This document shows, in pieces, positions 54,291-63,400 of a stretch of 64,000 bases of DNA. Below the pieces are notes generated by a model. It ran no database searches. It saw only the letters and a program-made list of their open reading frames with translations, and was not told the DNA's origin. This stretch comes from an uncultured Bacilli bacterium (GTDB lineage: Bacteria > Bacillota_I > Bacilli_A > RF39 > UBA660). The position numbers and the translations under genes were made by a program. The stretch lies in assembly GCA_934162285.1 (NCBI GenBank), contig CAKPHY010000002.1, positions 1 to 64,000 of the forward strand. Reading direction: 5' to 3'. Within the stretch, counting starts at the first letter, position 1, and each line of letters begins with the position of its first letter.

Positions 54291-55001
54291 ATTTTGTAAA
54301 GCATAAACTTTTTTTACTTCTTTAATAGTTAAACGACGATATTCTCCAGCTTTTAAACCTTCTAAATCAAAAAAGCCAACACTTTCTCTTTTTAACTTTA
54401 TAACTTTATGATTAACAGCCTCAAACATTTTTTTAACTTGATGATTCTTTCCTTCATGAATAGTAATTTCAATCAAAGACATATTAGAACTTTTACTATA
54501 TTGTTTAATTTTTACTTTAGCAGGAGCTGTTTTAAAACCATCAATTAAAACACCATTTCTTAAAGCTTGTAATTCATTCTTACCTAAAATACCATCGATT
54601 TTTGCTAAATAAACTTTATCTATTTGATTGCTTGGATGCATTAAAATATTAGCAAAATCTCCATCATTTGTTAATAACAAAACTCCTGTTGTATCATAAT
54701 CTAAACGCCCAACTGGATATATTCTTTTAGTTGTATTAATCAAATCAACAACAGTTCTTCTCTTCTTTTCATCATTAGTAGTAGTTACAACACCAACAGG
54801 TTTATAAAGTAAATAATATTCTTTATTTTCTTTAGCTAAAACCTCACCATTTATTGAAATACTAGCTTTCTCGGATACTTTAGTTCCCAATTCAGTAACT
54901 TTTTCACCATCAACAAAAACAAGACCTTTCTTAATTAGCTCTTCAGCTTTCCGTCTTGAACAATAACCACTACTAGCAATAATTTTTTGCAATCTTTCCA
55001 T
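54285..55001 (-). CDS. rluB: 23S rRNA pseudouridine synthase RluB-type
   Basis: A 238-residue RsuA/RluB-family enzyme: an N-terminal S4 domain (MERLQKIIASSGYCSRRKAEELI, about 1-60) and the catalytic domain with GRLDYDTTG (D101). Length and the S4 start fit RluB, which modifies 23S rRNA position 2605; RsuA (16S) is the alternative. The usual scpA-scpB-rluB link of Firmicutes is broken here: scpAB lies 20 kb away. Confidence 0.92.
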   Translation of the reverse strand: MERLQKIIASSGYCSRRKAEELIKKGLVFVDGEKVTELGTKVSEKASISINGEVLAKENKEYYLLYKPVGVVTTTNDEKKRRTVVDLINTTKRIYPVGRLDYDTTGVLLLTNDGDFANILMHPSNQIDKVYLAKIDGILGKNELQALRNGVLIDGFKTAPAKVKIKQYSKSSNMSLIEITIHEGKNHQVKKMFEAVNHKVIKLKRESVGFFDLEGLKAGEYRRLTIKEVKKVYALQNE

Positions 55002-55094
55002 TTAAACCACCTGGTTTATAATTATATACTATATTTAGTTTTTTAGCAATTATATTCTTGTGGCCACAAAAAACATAATTTGGCGAATTTCCCT

Positions 55095-55185
55095 TTTTAT
55101 TTTCCCGACAATAAATATTAAGATATAGCCTATGCCCTATCTTAACTTTAGAATATCATAAGTCTTAAAACAAAAAAAGATGAAT
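55095..55185. other. intergenic hairpin region
   Basis: TTAAGATA and TATCTTAA form an imperfect hairpin around 55110-55150 between the Lys-rich membrane protein and rluB. There is no T tract, and I cannot assign a function. Confidence 0.35.
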
Positions 55186-55223
55186 TTTGTCATTTAGACA
55201 TTTATTTACAAAAAAAAAGAAGA

Positions 55224-55571
55224 TTAACTTCTTTTAGGAAACAAACTAAATGCAATTAACAAAACTGATACACCAAATAATTCTAGCATTACATTAACTG
55301 AAACACAATTACAAACAGCAAGAGAAATTGCGGCAATTGCAAGCACAATAGCAAATGATTGAAAATAAATTGAGTACTTATTAAATTGCAAAGTTTCTCT
55401 CTTTACTACTTTAGTTTCAGCTTTTCTAACAGCTTTTTTTGTGTTATTAGCTACTTTTTTCACGTCTTTTTTAGTGTTATTAACTGCCTTTTTTACATCA
55501 CGCTTAGCTTTATTAACTTTAGCTTTTACTTCTGCTTTCTTAATTTCGTTTTTAATCTTTGCCTTTTCCAT
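55224..55571 (-). CDS. Lys/Ala-rich protein with two membrane helices
   Basis: A 115-residue protein. The first 60 residues are strongly basic, with a repeating KKAVNNTKKDVKK-like unit of about 13 residues that should form an amphipathic helix resembling histone-H1 or polyanion-binding tails. Two hydrophobic helices follow (about 66-86 and 90-108), and the C-terminus is PKRS. There is no signal peptide. It may tie DNA, RNA or anionic lipid to the membrane; this is inference. A clear GGTGG site precedes the ATG. Confidence 0.65.
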   Translation of the reverse strand: MEKAKIKNEIKKAEVKAKVNKAKRDVKKAVNNTKKDVKKVANNTKKAVRKAETKVVKRETLQFNKYSIYFQSFAIVLAIAAISLAVCNCVSVNVMLELFGVSVLLIAFSLFPKRS

Positions 55572-55612
55572 ACTCCACCTCTATTCTAATTATAAAATAA
55601 ACTTACTATTTT

Positions 55613-56128
55613 TCAAATAGCATTGTTGACAATGTTTCCATAATTTGACACAAAAATTGCATTTGCAACCATTCTAAGTCTTTTATAAATTAAAGCAACA
55701 GTACATTTATACATTATTGCCAGTTCATCAGGTGTCATATTACTAACATAATAAAGACGAGCACATTCACGATAAATAATCGGCAATTTAACTTTATCAA
55801 GATCTGTTATTATTCTTGATCTAACATAAGGTAAAGAACCAATTACAATTTCTTTACTAGTAATACTATCAACTTCTTTATTCAAATAAAGAATACCTTT
55901 AATATCTTTAAAAGTTTCTTTCATGAATTTATCATATTCAAAAAAGCAATAAATATTATTTAAAATAGCTCTTCGTGCCATACTCCATTTCTTTTGATAC
56001 ATATTTTTATTTATGTTAAGTAAATTAAGTTCTTTTTCAACATTATGCATAAAATAGGCAAAAATTTTAGAAATTGCTGAATTATCATTTAGTTTTGCAG
56101 CTATAAAATCATTTTCTTCAACCATCAT
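55613..56128 (-). CDS. sigma-factor-like (region 4) helix-turn-helix protein
   Basis: A 171-residue protein. The C-terminal part, LPIIYRECARLYYVSNMTPDELAIMYKCTVALIYKRLRMVAN (about 115-155), has the spacing of a sigma-70 region 4 or LuxR-like HTH (leucine, LYY, turn, recognition helix, RLR). The N-terminal 110 residues are helical and not clearly region 2. It could be a degenerate sigma factor or a separate regulator. A VE pair after two Met codons leaves two start choices. Confidence 0.55.
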   Translation of the reverse strand: MMVEENDFIAAKLNDNSAISKIFAYFMHNVEKELNLLNINKNMYQKKWSMARRAILNNIYCFFEYDKFMKETFKDIKGILYLNKEVDSITSKEIVIGSLPYVRSRIITDLDKVKLPIIYRECARLYYVSNMTPDELAIMYKCTVALIYKRLRMVANAIFVSNYGNIVNNAI

Positions 56129-56206
56129 ACCACCTACTTTAATACATTTATATTATACATATAAAAATAGAAATTATCAATGATAACTTCCATTTATAAA
56201 ATTTTT

Positions 56207-56422
56207 CTATTTATTAGTATTATTATAATAATCCATTTCAGCAATAACATTTCCTATTTCATCTAAAACTTCATCATAATCATCATTTAATATTTGATCA
56301 ATTTCATAAAGAATCATTTTAACATTTTGCTCATAATTAATATTATACTTTTTTAAAGTTTCAATTTGACTTTTAGTTAACATTAAATTATTGGATTTTA
56401 TATATTCACGCATTTCATTCAT
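56207..56422 (-). CDS. uncharacterised 71-residue acidic protein
   Basis: A short helical acidic protein I do not recognise. Its start overlaps the acetyltransferase stop by four bases (ATGA), so it is the last gene of the hydrolase-acetyltransferase operon. Confidence 0.55.
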   Translation of the reverse strand: MNEMREYIKSNNLMLTKSQIETLKKYNINYEQNVKMILYEIDQILNDDYDEVLDEIGNVIAEMDYYNNTNK

Positions 56423-56826
56423 AGTTCTTTCCTATAACAATTAATATTTCTAATATTATAATCTAGTTTTGTAAATAATTTATTAGTTTCTTCATATTTA
56501 GGTGGCACCAATGTATAAATATAACGAATCGAATCATTTTGACCTTTATTTTCAACAAAATCAATTATTTTACTAGCAACACCCATTCTTTGATAAACAG
56601 GATCTACACAAAGATTACTTAAAAAATAATCCTTTTCACCAATCAAATCATCTGTATGAATATAAACAGTACAAGTTCCACATATAACACCATCAATTAA
56701 AGCAACAACATTAAAAGTAGAATCACCATTTTTATAATCTTTCTGACAACGTCGTGAAAGCGATTTAAATATTAACTTTCTAACATCTTCACGTTCTGTA
56801 TTATCCATCAATCTTACTGTTATCAT
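56419..56826 (-). CDS. GNAT family N-acetyltransferase
   Basis: A 135-residue GNAT fold: the strand FLSNLCVDPVYQRMGVASKIIDFV holds the acetyl-CoA motif (QRMGVA, usually R/QxxGxG/A). The Asn/Cys-rich C-terminus is typical of small acceptor-unknown members. It overlaps genes on both sides by four bases. Confidence 0.82.
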   Translation of the reverse strand: MITVRLMDNTEREDVRKLIFKSLSRRCQKDYKNGDSTFNVVALIDGVICGTCTVYIHTDDLIGEKDYFLSNLCVDPVYQRMGVASKIIDFVENKGQNDSIRYIYTLVPPKYEETNKLFTKLDYNIRNINCYRKEL

Positions 56827-57530
56827 ACATACTCCTTCTCTTTCATTGTTCCATATAATAAGAACTTTTCAATTCTAATATTAACATTACCTTGTTGTGG
56901 GCCATTAAAAATATTATGATTTGAATTTTCTAAATAAACTAAACCTTTTTCTTTAGATTTAACACTATTAAAAACATATTCTCCACTAGTAACCGGTACA
57001 ATATCATCTTTTAAGCCTTGAAAAATTAAAATTGGTACTTTTACTTTCTTAGGTGTATCTTGATACTTTTTTACTAAAATAACAAATTCATTTAAAGAAT
57101 GAATAGGTAATTTTGAAAGACATCTAAACCAAATTTCACTTAAACCATAATCATTTATTATATTATTAGTTTTTTTAAGCGAAAAATTTTCTTTTTCAGC
57201 TATATATTTAAAAGCCGGTGCTGCTAAAACTACTTTTTTGATTTCTTTATATTTAGTTGCAACATAAGTAGCAATTACACCACCCATACTATGACCAACA
57301 ACGTATATATCTTTATATCCATAAGAGATTAAAGTTTCCACTTTTTCACAAGCACATTTTATCCACTCACGACAATTAGACATATCACTAGAACGATATC
57401 CATGTCCTGGTAAAGTAAATTCATAAACATCAAGAGTTAAACACTTTTCTAAACGCCAAGCAAGTGATTCCATATCATAAGTTCCACCAGCAAAGCCATG
57501 AATTAACAAAACAGCTTTTCTTATTTTCAT
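56823..57530 (-). CDS. alpha/beta hydrolase (carboxylesterase type)
   Basis: A 235-residue alpha/beta hydrolase: oxyanion HGFAGG (11-16), nucleophile in GHSMGG (S81), acid in LKDDIVP (near 182) and His in NSNHNIF (near 208). It resembles monoacylglycerol lipases and carboxylesterases of Firmicutes. No signal peptide, so it is cytoplasmic. It starts the three-gene hydrolase-acetyltransferase-small protein operon. Confidence 0.88.
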   Translation of the reverse strand: MKIRKAVLLIHGFAGGTYDMESLAWRLEKCLTLDVYEFTLPGHGYRSSDMSNCREWIKCACEKVETLISYGYKDIYVVGHSMGGVIATYVATKYKEIKKVVLAAPAFKYIAEKENFSLKKTNNIINDYGLSEIWFRCLSKLPIHSLNEFVILVKKYQDTPKKVKVPILIFQGLKDDIVPVTSGEYVFNSVKSKEKGLVYLENSNHNIFNGPQQGNVNIRIEKFLLYGTMKEKEYV

Positions 57531-57566
57531 TTTATCACCAGTTTAATTATAGCATAATTCAAGAAT

Positions 57567-57589
57567 AAAAAAAAGACACGATTGTGTCT
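57567..57589 (-). terminator. terminator of efp
   Basis: AGACAC-GATT-GTGTCT (57574-57589) overlapping the stop codon, followed by T's on the minus strand. Confidence 0.85.
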
Positions 57590-58145
57590 ATGCTCTTGAA
57601 ACGTATTTGCCATCTTTTGTTGATACAATGATCATTTCGCCTTGTTCAACAAATAAAGGAACTCTAACTTTTAAACCTGTTTCTAAAACAGCATCTTTTA
57701 AAGCATTATTAGTAGTATTACCCTTAACAGCTGGTTCTGTTTCAACAACTTTCATTTCAATCTTTTCAGGTAAAATTACACCTAATAATTCTCCTTGAAA
57801 GAAAGTAACATCAACGATTAAATCCTCTTTTAAGAATTTAGCGTCATCACCGATTTGATCTTTAGTAATTTCAATTTGTTCATAAGTTTCCATATTCATG
57901 AAGTTATAAACATCACCTGATGCATATAAGAAGTGCATTGATTTTTTCTCAACCATAGCTTTTTCTAATTTAACTCCAGAATTAAATCTCTTTTCAACAA
58001 TAGATCCTGTTCTTAAATTTTTAAGTTTTGCTTGAACAAATGCAGCTCCTTTTCCAGGTTTTACATGTGAAAATTCAAGTACAGTATAAATGTTGTCTTC
58101 AAATAAAATTGTCATACCATTTTTAATATCATTTACATTGATCAT
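57588..58145 (-). CDS. efp: elongation factor P
   Basis: A 185-residue EF-P with three beta-barrel domains. The tip lysine is K32 in HVKPGKGAAF, and the C-terminal domain ends with VSTKDGKYVSRA. It relieves ribosome stalling at proline stretches. The loop sequence PGKG is the Firmicute form that is hydroxypentanone-modified in Bacillus. GAGGTG precedes the ATG. Confidence 0.96.
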   Translation of the reverse strand: MINVNDIKNGMTILFEDNIYTVLEFSHVKPGKGAAFVQAKLKNLRTGSIVEKRFNSGVKLEKAMVEKKSMHFLYASGDVYNFMNMETYEQIEITKDQIGDDAKFLKEDLIVDVTFFQGELLGVILPEKIEMKVVETEPAVKGNTTNNALKDAVLETGLKVRVPLFVEQGEMIIVSTKDGKYVSRA

Positions 58146-58169
58146 TTTTTCACCTCTTTACTTATTTTT

Positions 58170-58203
58170 ATCTTTCAACCTCTCGAAATAGGAATTGAAA
58201 GAA
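58170..58203. other. hairpin between rpmG and efp
   Basis: CTTTCAA and TTGAAAG pair around a CTCTCGAAATAGGAA-like loop. On the minus strand the tail is only weakly T-rich. It may be a processing or weak termination site between rpmG and efp. Confidence 0.4.
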
Positions 58204-58210
58204 TTCAAAG

Positions 58211-58378
58211 TTATTTAGTTTCTTTATGTGTAGTAGTTTGACCACACTTTGGACAGAATTTTTTTAATTCTAAACGTTCAGTAGTGTTTTTCTTATTCTT
58301 TTGAGTACGATAACTTTGATTTTTACAAACAGTGCATTGTAAAGTAATTCTTTCTCTTGCTTCACCTTTTTTAGCCAT
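58211..58378 (-). CDS. rpmG: 50S ribosomal protein L33 (zinc form)
   Basis: A 55-residue L33 too short for many gene callers. It starts [20 protein letters not shown] and ends [16 protein letters not shown]; the two CxxC pairs make this the zinc-binding C+ form. Zinc-form L33 usually coexists with a zinc-free copy. A good AAGGAGG site lies before the ATG. Confidence 0.95.
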   Translation of the reverse strand: MAKKGEARERITLQCTVCKNQSYRTQKNKKNTTERLELKKFCPKCGQTTTHKETK

Positions 58379-58420
58379 CTAAAATCCCTCCTTTTCGATA
58401 ATCCACTATATTATAGCAAA

Positions 58421-60169
58421 TTATTTATAAATTTCAAAGAATTTTTTTGAAACTTCATAACTTATTTTTTTATTTACATTAGTTTTATAGCTAGAATAAG
58501 ATTTTGAAGGCTTAACATCAGGTGAAATAACTGTAAAAGCTACAATCGGATTATCATACGGAGCATAACCTACAAAAGTATTAGAAGTTGTTGAAACATC
58601 TACAATATTATCATTATTAGTATCAATATAACCTGTACTAGTTCCCGTTTTACCAGCTGGTTTATACTTAAGATTAATATAATTAGCACCCGTACCATCT
58701 AAATCCATTACCATTTTAAAACCTTTTTGAATACGTTCAAGATAATCTTTTTCTTGAATTTCATTAAGCACTTCTTTTGGAACATCTATATTTTTATATT
58801 TTTTCAAAATTAAAGGTTTTAAACGATATCCTCCATTAGCAATAGTATTAATATATTGATTTAATTGTAAAGGCGTATAAGTATCATATTGTCCAATAGC
58901 AAAATCTAAAATCAAACCACTACTACTTTTAGCACCTTTATAACCACTACTTTCAAAAAAATCACTACCCGTCTTTACTCCCAAACCAAATAAAGAAAAA
59001 ATTTCACGATATTTTTTTAAAGCCGCTTCTTCTAAAGCTAAAGGTTTATTAAAAACATATTTACCCTTACCCAGTTTTATTGCCGTTTGAAATTGATAAC
59101 TATTAGAAGAATACTTCAAAGCTGTCAAATCATTTAAAGTTCCCAAATTACGCCATGAACACTTAGCCTCAGTATTTTTTATTTTAATACAAAAATCTTT
59201 ACGAACCTCACCAAAACTTAAAGCTGATTCTTTATAACCAACAAAATGAGAAGCGCCTTTTACTACTGAACCAGCTGTTACCGTTGTAACAAAAATATCC
59301 GGAGTAATATCATAAAAAACACCATCAACTATTTTTTTACCACTCATTGCCAAAATTTCTCCAGTATTAGGATCACTTACAATAACATAAGAATGATTAT
59401 AATATTTAGTATTAGGTTCTGCTTTAGCTTTTTTAATTTCTTTTTCTAAAATTTTTTCAACTTCTTCTTGTAATTTTATGTCAATTGTTAAATAAATATC
59501 ATTACCTTTTTTACCTTCAGATACTAATTCATATTTATTTTTAGTATATTTATATTTACTTTTTTCACCTTTTAAAATATCATCATATAATTCTTCAATA
59601 TAAGAAATTCCTACTATATCATTTAAATTATAACCATTATTTAAATAATAATCTTTTTTCTCAGCCGGAATACTTCCAATACTTCCAAACATTTTATTAA
59701 AATATTCAGTTTTATAAACTCTTTTAAAACCAATTTCTAAAAAAACACCTTTCAAATCTAATTCAGATATTAAAGCATATTCCTGATCAGTTAAATTTTC
59801 TTTTATTGTTTTCAAATCAAAATAATAACCATTATTCATCTTTTTATAAATAACATTTTGATCAATATTTAAAATCTCACTTAATTTAAAAGCTATTTCT
59901 TTTTCATAATCCGAATCATTATCGAGTTTACCATACCTAAGTACCTTTACTGGTTCATTATCAACTAACAAAACTCCATTACGATCAAAAATACGACCTC
60001 GAGGACTTGTAAGCGAATAAACAATTTTTTCCATACCTTTTACTTTTTCAATATACTTATCATGTTCTAATACTTGAACTTGAAATAAACGCATTAAAAT
60101 TATCAAAAATATAAACAATAAAGCAAATTTCAAAACTTTTATTCTTTTATTAATTCTTCTATTTAACAT
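58421..60169 (-). CDS. class B penicillin-binding protein (PBP2/SpoVD type)
   Basis: A 582-residue class B PBP: one N-terminal membrane helix (about 12-32), a dimerisation domain starting SPRGRIFDRNG, and a transpeptidase domain with SVVK (active Ser near 299), SSN (near 360) and KTG (near 504). It cross-links peptidoglycan. Whether it serves elongation (MrdA), division (FtsI) or cortex (SpoVD) is not clear from the sequence; no PASTA repeats follow. ATG 60169 follows GGGTG. Confidence 0.9.
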   Translation of the reverse strand: MLNRRINKRIKVLKFALLFIFLIILMRLFQVQVLEHDKYIEKVKGMEKIVYSLTSPRGRIFDRNGVLLVDNEPVKVLRYGKLDNDSDYEKEIAFKLSEILNIDQNVIYKKMNNGYYFDLKTIKENLTDQEYALISELDLKGVFLEIGFKRVYKTEYFNKMFGSIGSIPAEKKDYYLNNGYNLNDIVGISYIEELYDDILKGEKSKYKYTKNKYELVSEGKKGNDIYLTIDIKLQEEVEKILEKEIKKAKAEPNTKYYNHSYVIVSDPNTGEILAMSGKKIVDGVFYDITPDIFVTTVTAGSVVKGASHFVGYKESALSFGEVRKDFCIKIKNTEAKCSWRNLGTLNDLTALKYSSNSYQFQTAIKLGKGKYVFNKPLALEEAALKKYREIFSLFGLGVKTGSDFFESSGYKGAKSSSGLILDFAIGQYDTYTPLQLNQYINTIANGGYRLKPLILKKYKNIDVPKEVLNEIQEKDYLERIQKGFKMVMDLDGTGANYINLKYKPAGKTGTSTGYIDTNNDNIVDVSTTSNTFVGYAPYDNPIVAFTVISPDVKPSKSYSSYKTNVNKKISYEVSKKFFEIYK

Positions 60170-60209
60170 AAAAAACACCCTTTTTCATATAATAAATTGG
60201 TGAATAAAA

Positions 60210-60473
60210 ATGTTTAAAAAAATGATTGTCAATTATATAAATAGTATTACCAATAATGATATTATTATGTTTGGTTCTAAAAACAATATTATTGTTAATG
60301 AAAAAGAAGCTTCTTTAATAAATTATTATATAAAAAATAATTATGAAGAAATATTATATGGCAATAATATAAAAACTAAAGCTTTTTTAGAAAATAATTT
60401 TTCTCAAGAAAAAAGTAACAAAATATTTAATTTATTAATTGAAAATAAAAAAAGATATAAAAATTACTTATAA
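60210..60473 (+). CDS. DUF2624 family small protein (YqfT-like)
   Basis: An 87-residue helical protein: a start MFKKMIVNYINSITNNDII, a middle VNEKEASLINYYIKNNYEEIL and an end ...KIFNLLIENKKRYKN agree in length and pattern with DUF2624. In Bacillus a DUF2624 gene lies beside nfo in the same order; here it faces nfo on the opposite strand and the two ends overlap by ten bases. Function unknown. Confidence 0.65.
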   Translation: MFKKMIVNYINSITNNDIIMFGSKNNIIVNEKEASLINYYIKNNYEEILYGNNIKTKAFLENNFSQEKSNKIFNLLIENKKRYKNYL

Positions 60474-61348
60474 TAATTTTCAATATCTTCTAATAAATTT
60501 TCATTAAATTTTTTAGCACGTATCATCGCAATTTCAAAACGATAAGGCGGATATTTTTTATTAACAACATAAGGAGTTTCTAATATTTTAGGAATTCCTT
60601 TTAAGCGTTCATTATAAATAACATTAAGTAAATTATTAAAGCCAATCGTTCCCATTCCAATATTAGCATGGCGATCTTTATGGGAAGCTCTTTCATTTAA
60701 ACTATCATTAATATGAACACACTTTATTTTATCAAGGCCAATAATGCTATCAAATTGATTTAAAACACTTTCAAAATCATTTAGATCATAACCAGCATCA
60801 TTAATATGACAAGTATCTAAACAAACATAAAGAGGATAATTAACTTCATTCATAATCGTTTTAATTTCTTCAAAATTTGAAGCAATTTCACTACCCTTAC
60901 CAGCCATTGTTTCTAAGGCAATAAAAACACCTTCTGCTTCTTCTTTAACCATGTTTAAAGCAAAACTAATATTATGAATTCCTTCTAAAATGCCAACACC
61001 TACATGACTACCCGGATGAAGAACTAATATTTTAACACTTAATTCTTTTACTCGCTTCAATTCCTGTTTTAAAAAACTAATTGAAAAATCTAAATTATTT
61101 TTATTAGCTAAATTAATAATATAAGGAGCATGAACAACGACATTATTAATGTCAATATTATTATTTTTCATAAGTTCTAATGCTTCTTTTGTAAAATTAT
61201 CGTGCAAAGGTAAACGCGTAGTATTTTGAGGAGCACCCGTATAAAACATAAAAGTATTAGCATTATAACTTAATGCCTCTTCAACACTACCTAATAATTC
61301 ACTATTTTTATTAAAAGAAACATGACTTCCTATAATTAAATCTTCCAT
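60464..61348 (-). CDS. nfo: endonuclease IV
   Basis: A 294-residue AP endonuclease of the xylose-isomerase-like TIM barrel family. GSHVSF at the start, VVHAPYIINLA, LHPGSHVG, ALETMAGKGSE, CLDTCHIND and HINDS provide the three-zinc site. It cuts DNA at abasic sites in base excision repair. It ends inside the DUF2624 gene on the other strand. Confidence 0.95.
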   Translation of the reverse strand: MEDLIIGSHVSFNKNSELLGSVEEALSYNANTFMFYTGAPQNTTRLPLHDNFTKEALELMKNNNIDINNVVVHAPYIINLANKNNLDFSISFLKQELKRVKELSVKILVLHPGSHVGVGILEGIHNISFALNMVKEEAEGVFIALETMAGKGSEIASNFEEIKTIMNEVNYPLYVCLDTCHINDAGYDLNDFESVLNQFDSIIGLDKIKCVHINDSLNERASHKDRHANIGMGTIGFNNLLNVIYNERLKGIPKILETPYVVNKKYPPYRFEIAMIRAKKFNENLLEDIENYYK

Positions 61349-61372
61349 AAATTCACCATTTTTATTATAGCA

Positions 61373-61708
61373 TTATTCATTAAGAAAGTCATTTAAGAAT
61401 TTAAAAAAGCGATCTAATAAACTTGTAGTTACATTTTTCACTTTAGTAGAAATAGTAAAACCTAATTTAGAAAATTTATTATTATATTCTTCACTTTTAT
61501 CAATATAATAATCATTTATATCAATTTCTTTACCAGCTTTAACATCTTCTTCGAATTTAGCAATTTGATCTGTAGTTAGAGTTGATTTTCTAGATTTTAT
61601 ATGATCAAAATAACCAGCATCACTTGCAAAACAAATAACTAAAAATGAAGAAATTATCAAGATATAGATAAATTTTTTTAAAATCGGCAAAATCTTATCT
61701 TTAAACAT
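61373..61708 (-). CDS. uncharacterised membrane protein coupled to spoIIP
   Basis: A 111-residue protein with one membrane helix (about 12-32) and an exported or extracellular 75-residue part rich in Lys, Asp and Ile. It overlaps the spoIIP stop by eight bases. I do not recognise the family, but the overlap suggests a sporulation role. Confidence 0.65.
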   Translation of the reverse strand: MFKDKILPILKKFIYILIISSFLVICFASDAGYFDHIKSRKSTLTTDQIAKFEEDVKAGKEIDINDYYIDKSEEYNNKFSKLGFTISTKVKNVTTSLLDRFFKFLNDFLNE

Positions 61709-62486
61709 TGAAATAATCCTTTAAAGAATTAGCAATTAATTCTAATGTATTAGTTACTTCTTCAATACTATTTTGATAACCACCAATTTCTAATAGAACG
61801 ATCTTTTTATCTAAATCTTGATTATAAATACCATTAGCATTAGCACTCGTTTTTTTTAATATACCTCGGCAAATATTTTTGGTTAAACAAATTTTATCAT
61901 TTAATTCCTTAGATAATTTATAATTTTCTAAATAATTAGGATTATTAATTCCTACCACGAATAAAATCTTGGCATATTTTTTACCATTAAGAGTAACAGT
62001 ACTATCACTTTTTTTTATTGAATCCCGATGTAAATCAATATAAAGTTTTATATTGTCATACTTTTTAATAGTATTTTCTAAATAAATTCTACTCACCTTA
62101 TATAAAGCACTATAATCCCAATTATTTAAACGTTGAAATTCAACAAAACTATTTTCTTCAACTAATGTTGGTATTCCTCTTTCTTTTAAAAGCGAAGCCA
62201 AAAGAAAACTAACATCTTTAACTGTTGGATTAACATTAATATTTTCATAACCCTTATTACTATAACTCTCATTTTCATGCGTATTATAAATATAAACAAT
62301 CGGATCTACAGTATAACCATTTTCTTTAATATTACCAAGGCCACTAGAACTAACCCCTTTAACTCCTAGATCAAAACTTATGTTATTCTTAAGAATTTTA
62401 AAAAAAGTATTATCTTTTTTATTAATTCCTAATAACATTATTAATAAAAAAAATAAAACAAAAAAGATTTTTAATAGTTTTTTCAC
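61701..62486 (-). CDS. spoIIP: stage II sporulation protein P
   Basis: A 261-residue SpoIIP with an N-terminal membrane anchor (about 5-22). The amidase/endopeptidase domain shows IYNTHENESY (zinc His and Glu), YIDLHRDS and LLEIGGYQN. In engulfment SpoIIP cuts peptidoglycan together with SpoIID and SpoIIM. It is shorter than the Bacillus protein (about 400) because the linker before the domain is reduced. It lies 44 bases after gpr, the conserved gpr-spoIIP order. Confidence 0.94.
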   Translation of the reverse strand: MKKLLKIFFVLFFLLIMLLGINKKDNTFFKILKNNISFDLGVKGVSSSGLGNIKENGYTVDPIVYIYNTHENESYSNKGYENINVNPTVKDVSFLLASLLKERGIPTLVEENSFVEFQRLNNWDYSALYKVSRIYLENTIKKYDNIKLYIDLHRDSIKKSDSTVTLNGKKYAKILFVVGINNPNYLENYKLSKELNDKICLTKNICRGILKKTSANANGIYNQDLDKKIVLLEIGGYQNSIEEVTNTLELIANSLKDYFNV

Positions 62487-62530
62487 TTTATCACCATTAA
62501 AATCTTAAAACAAATTTAAAGTCTTTTTTG

Positions 62531-63301
62531 TCATATTTTATGTAATACTCTATTTAAACTAGAAGAAATAATATAAGCTAAAGAATCAACAATAAAATCT
62601 ATTTCTTTAGGTGTTACCATCATATCAATATTTGTAGATATAAGTGTTTTTAAATCAATAACTGTCGGAACACCGATCGCTAAAACCGGTACTTTTAAAC
62701 TTTTTTTATCCAAATAATTACCATTTAAATTAATACCTGTATCTGTTAGTTGAATTGTTTTATTTAAGCGATCTAAAGAAGTACTTACTAAAGCATCAAT
62801 AACAATAATTAAATCTGGATTATAAAAAGAAGAAATAGCTTTGATTAAAGAAAAAGTATCAATCCCATTTTCACCCTTAACCCCAGGACTAAAGGTGGCA
62901 ACATTAGAAAAACCCGGTTCTAAACCTTTAATTGATGCAACATGCGAAGTTACAATTATCTTAGAAACAACTCTAGGACCTAAAGAATCAGGCGTTGAAT
63001 TTCTATTTCCTAAACCAACAATTAAATATTTTTTATAACCAAGAAAAGATTTTAATTCTCTTGAAAAAACTTTAATTACTTTTTCTCTATTCAAATGATC
63101 TGTAATATCTTTAAACTCGATCGTTAAATAATTACCTATCGGTTTATTAATCTTTTTAGATATTTTGCTATTAACATTTAGTTTGGTAATAATGATCCCT
63201 TTATCTTTTTTTATTTCTAAATTAGAAGTCAAATCACATGTTGGATCAATAGCTAAATCCATATAAATAGCATCATTTTTAAGATCAATTGTTCTCTTCA
63301 T
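62531..63301 (-). CDS. gpr: germination protease GPR
   Basis: A 256-residue spore protease (family A25). The N-terminal YMDLAIDP is the zymogen processing region, and VGLGNRNSTPDSLGPRVV, VATFSPGVKGENG and IVIDALVST are the family core. It degrades SASPs at germination. It is much shorter than Bacillus GPR (about 370), lacking part of the C-terminal region. A SASP-like ORF lies at 1.74-1.88 kb. The start ATG follows AGGTG by about six bases. Confidence 0.93.
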   Translation of the reverse strand: MKRTIDLKNDAIYMDLAIDPTCDLTSNLEIKKDKGIIITKLNVNSKISKKINKPIGNYLTIEFKDITDHLNREKVIKVFSRELKSFLGYKKYLIVGLGNRNSTPDSLGPRVVSKIIVTSHVASIKGLEPGFSNVATFSPGVKGENGIDTFSLIKAISSFYNPDLIIVIDALVSTSLDRLNKTIQLTDTGINLNGNYLDKKSLKVPVLAIGVPTVIDLKTLISTNIDMMVTPKEIDFIVDSLAYIISSSLNRVLHKI

Positions 63302-63342
63302 ACAATCACCTTTATTATAATTTGTATTTTGACAAAATTTAT

Positions 63343-63371
63343 TTGCTTTTTTTCTTTTAGTATGCTAAAAT
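63343..63371 (+). promoter_or_regulatory. promoter of rpsT
   Basis: TTGCTT (63343-63348), a 17-base spacer and an extended TGCTAAAAT (TAAAAT at 63366-63371). A TTGACA at 63329 is too far from this -10 box. Confidence 0.6.
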
Positions 63372-63400
63372 ATGGAAGAAATGACTTGGAGGTGAACAAT

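Noticed and set aside
55095..55185. Riboswitch before the rluB or Lys-rich gene
   Set aside because: The TTAAGATA/TATCTTAA hairpin lies downstream of rluB's start side and after no promoter I can define; it has no known aptamer core and no T tract.
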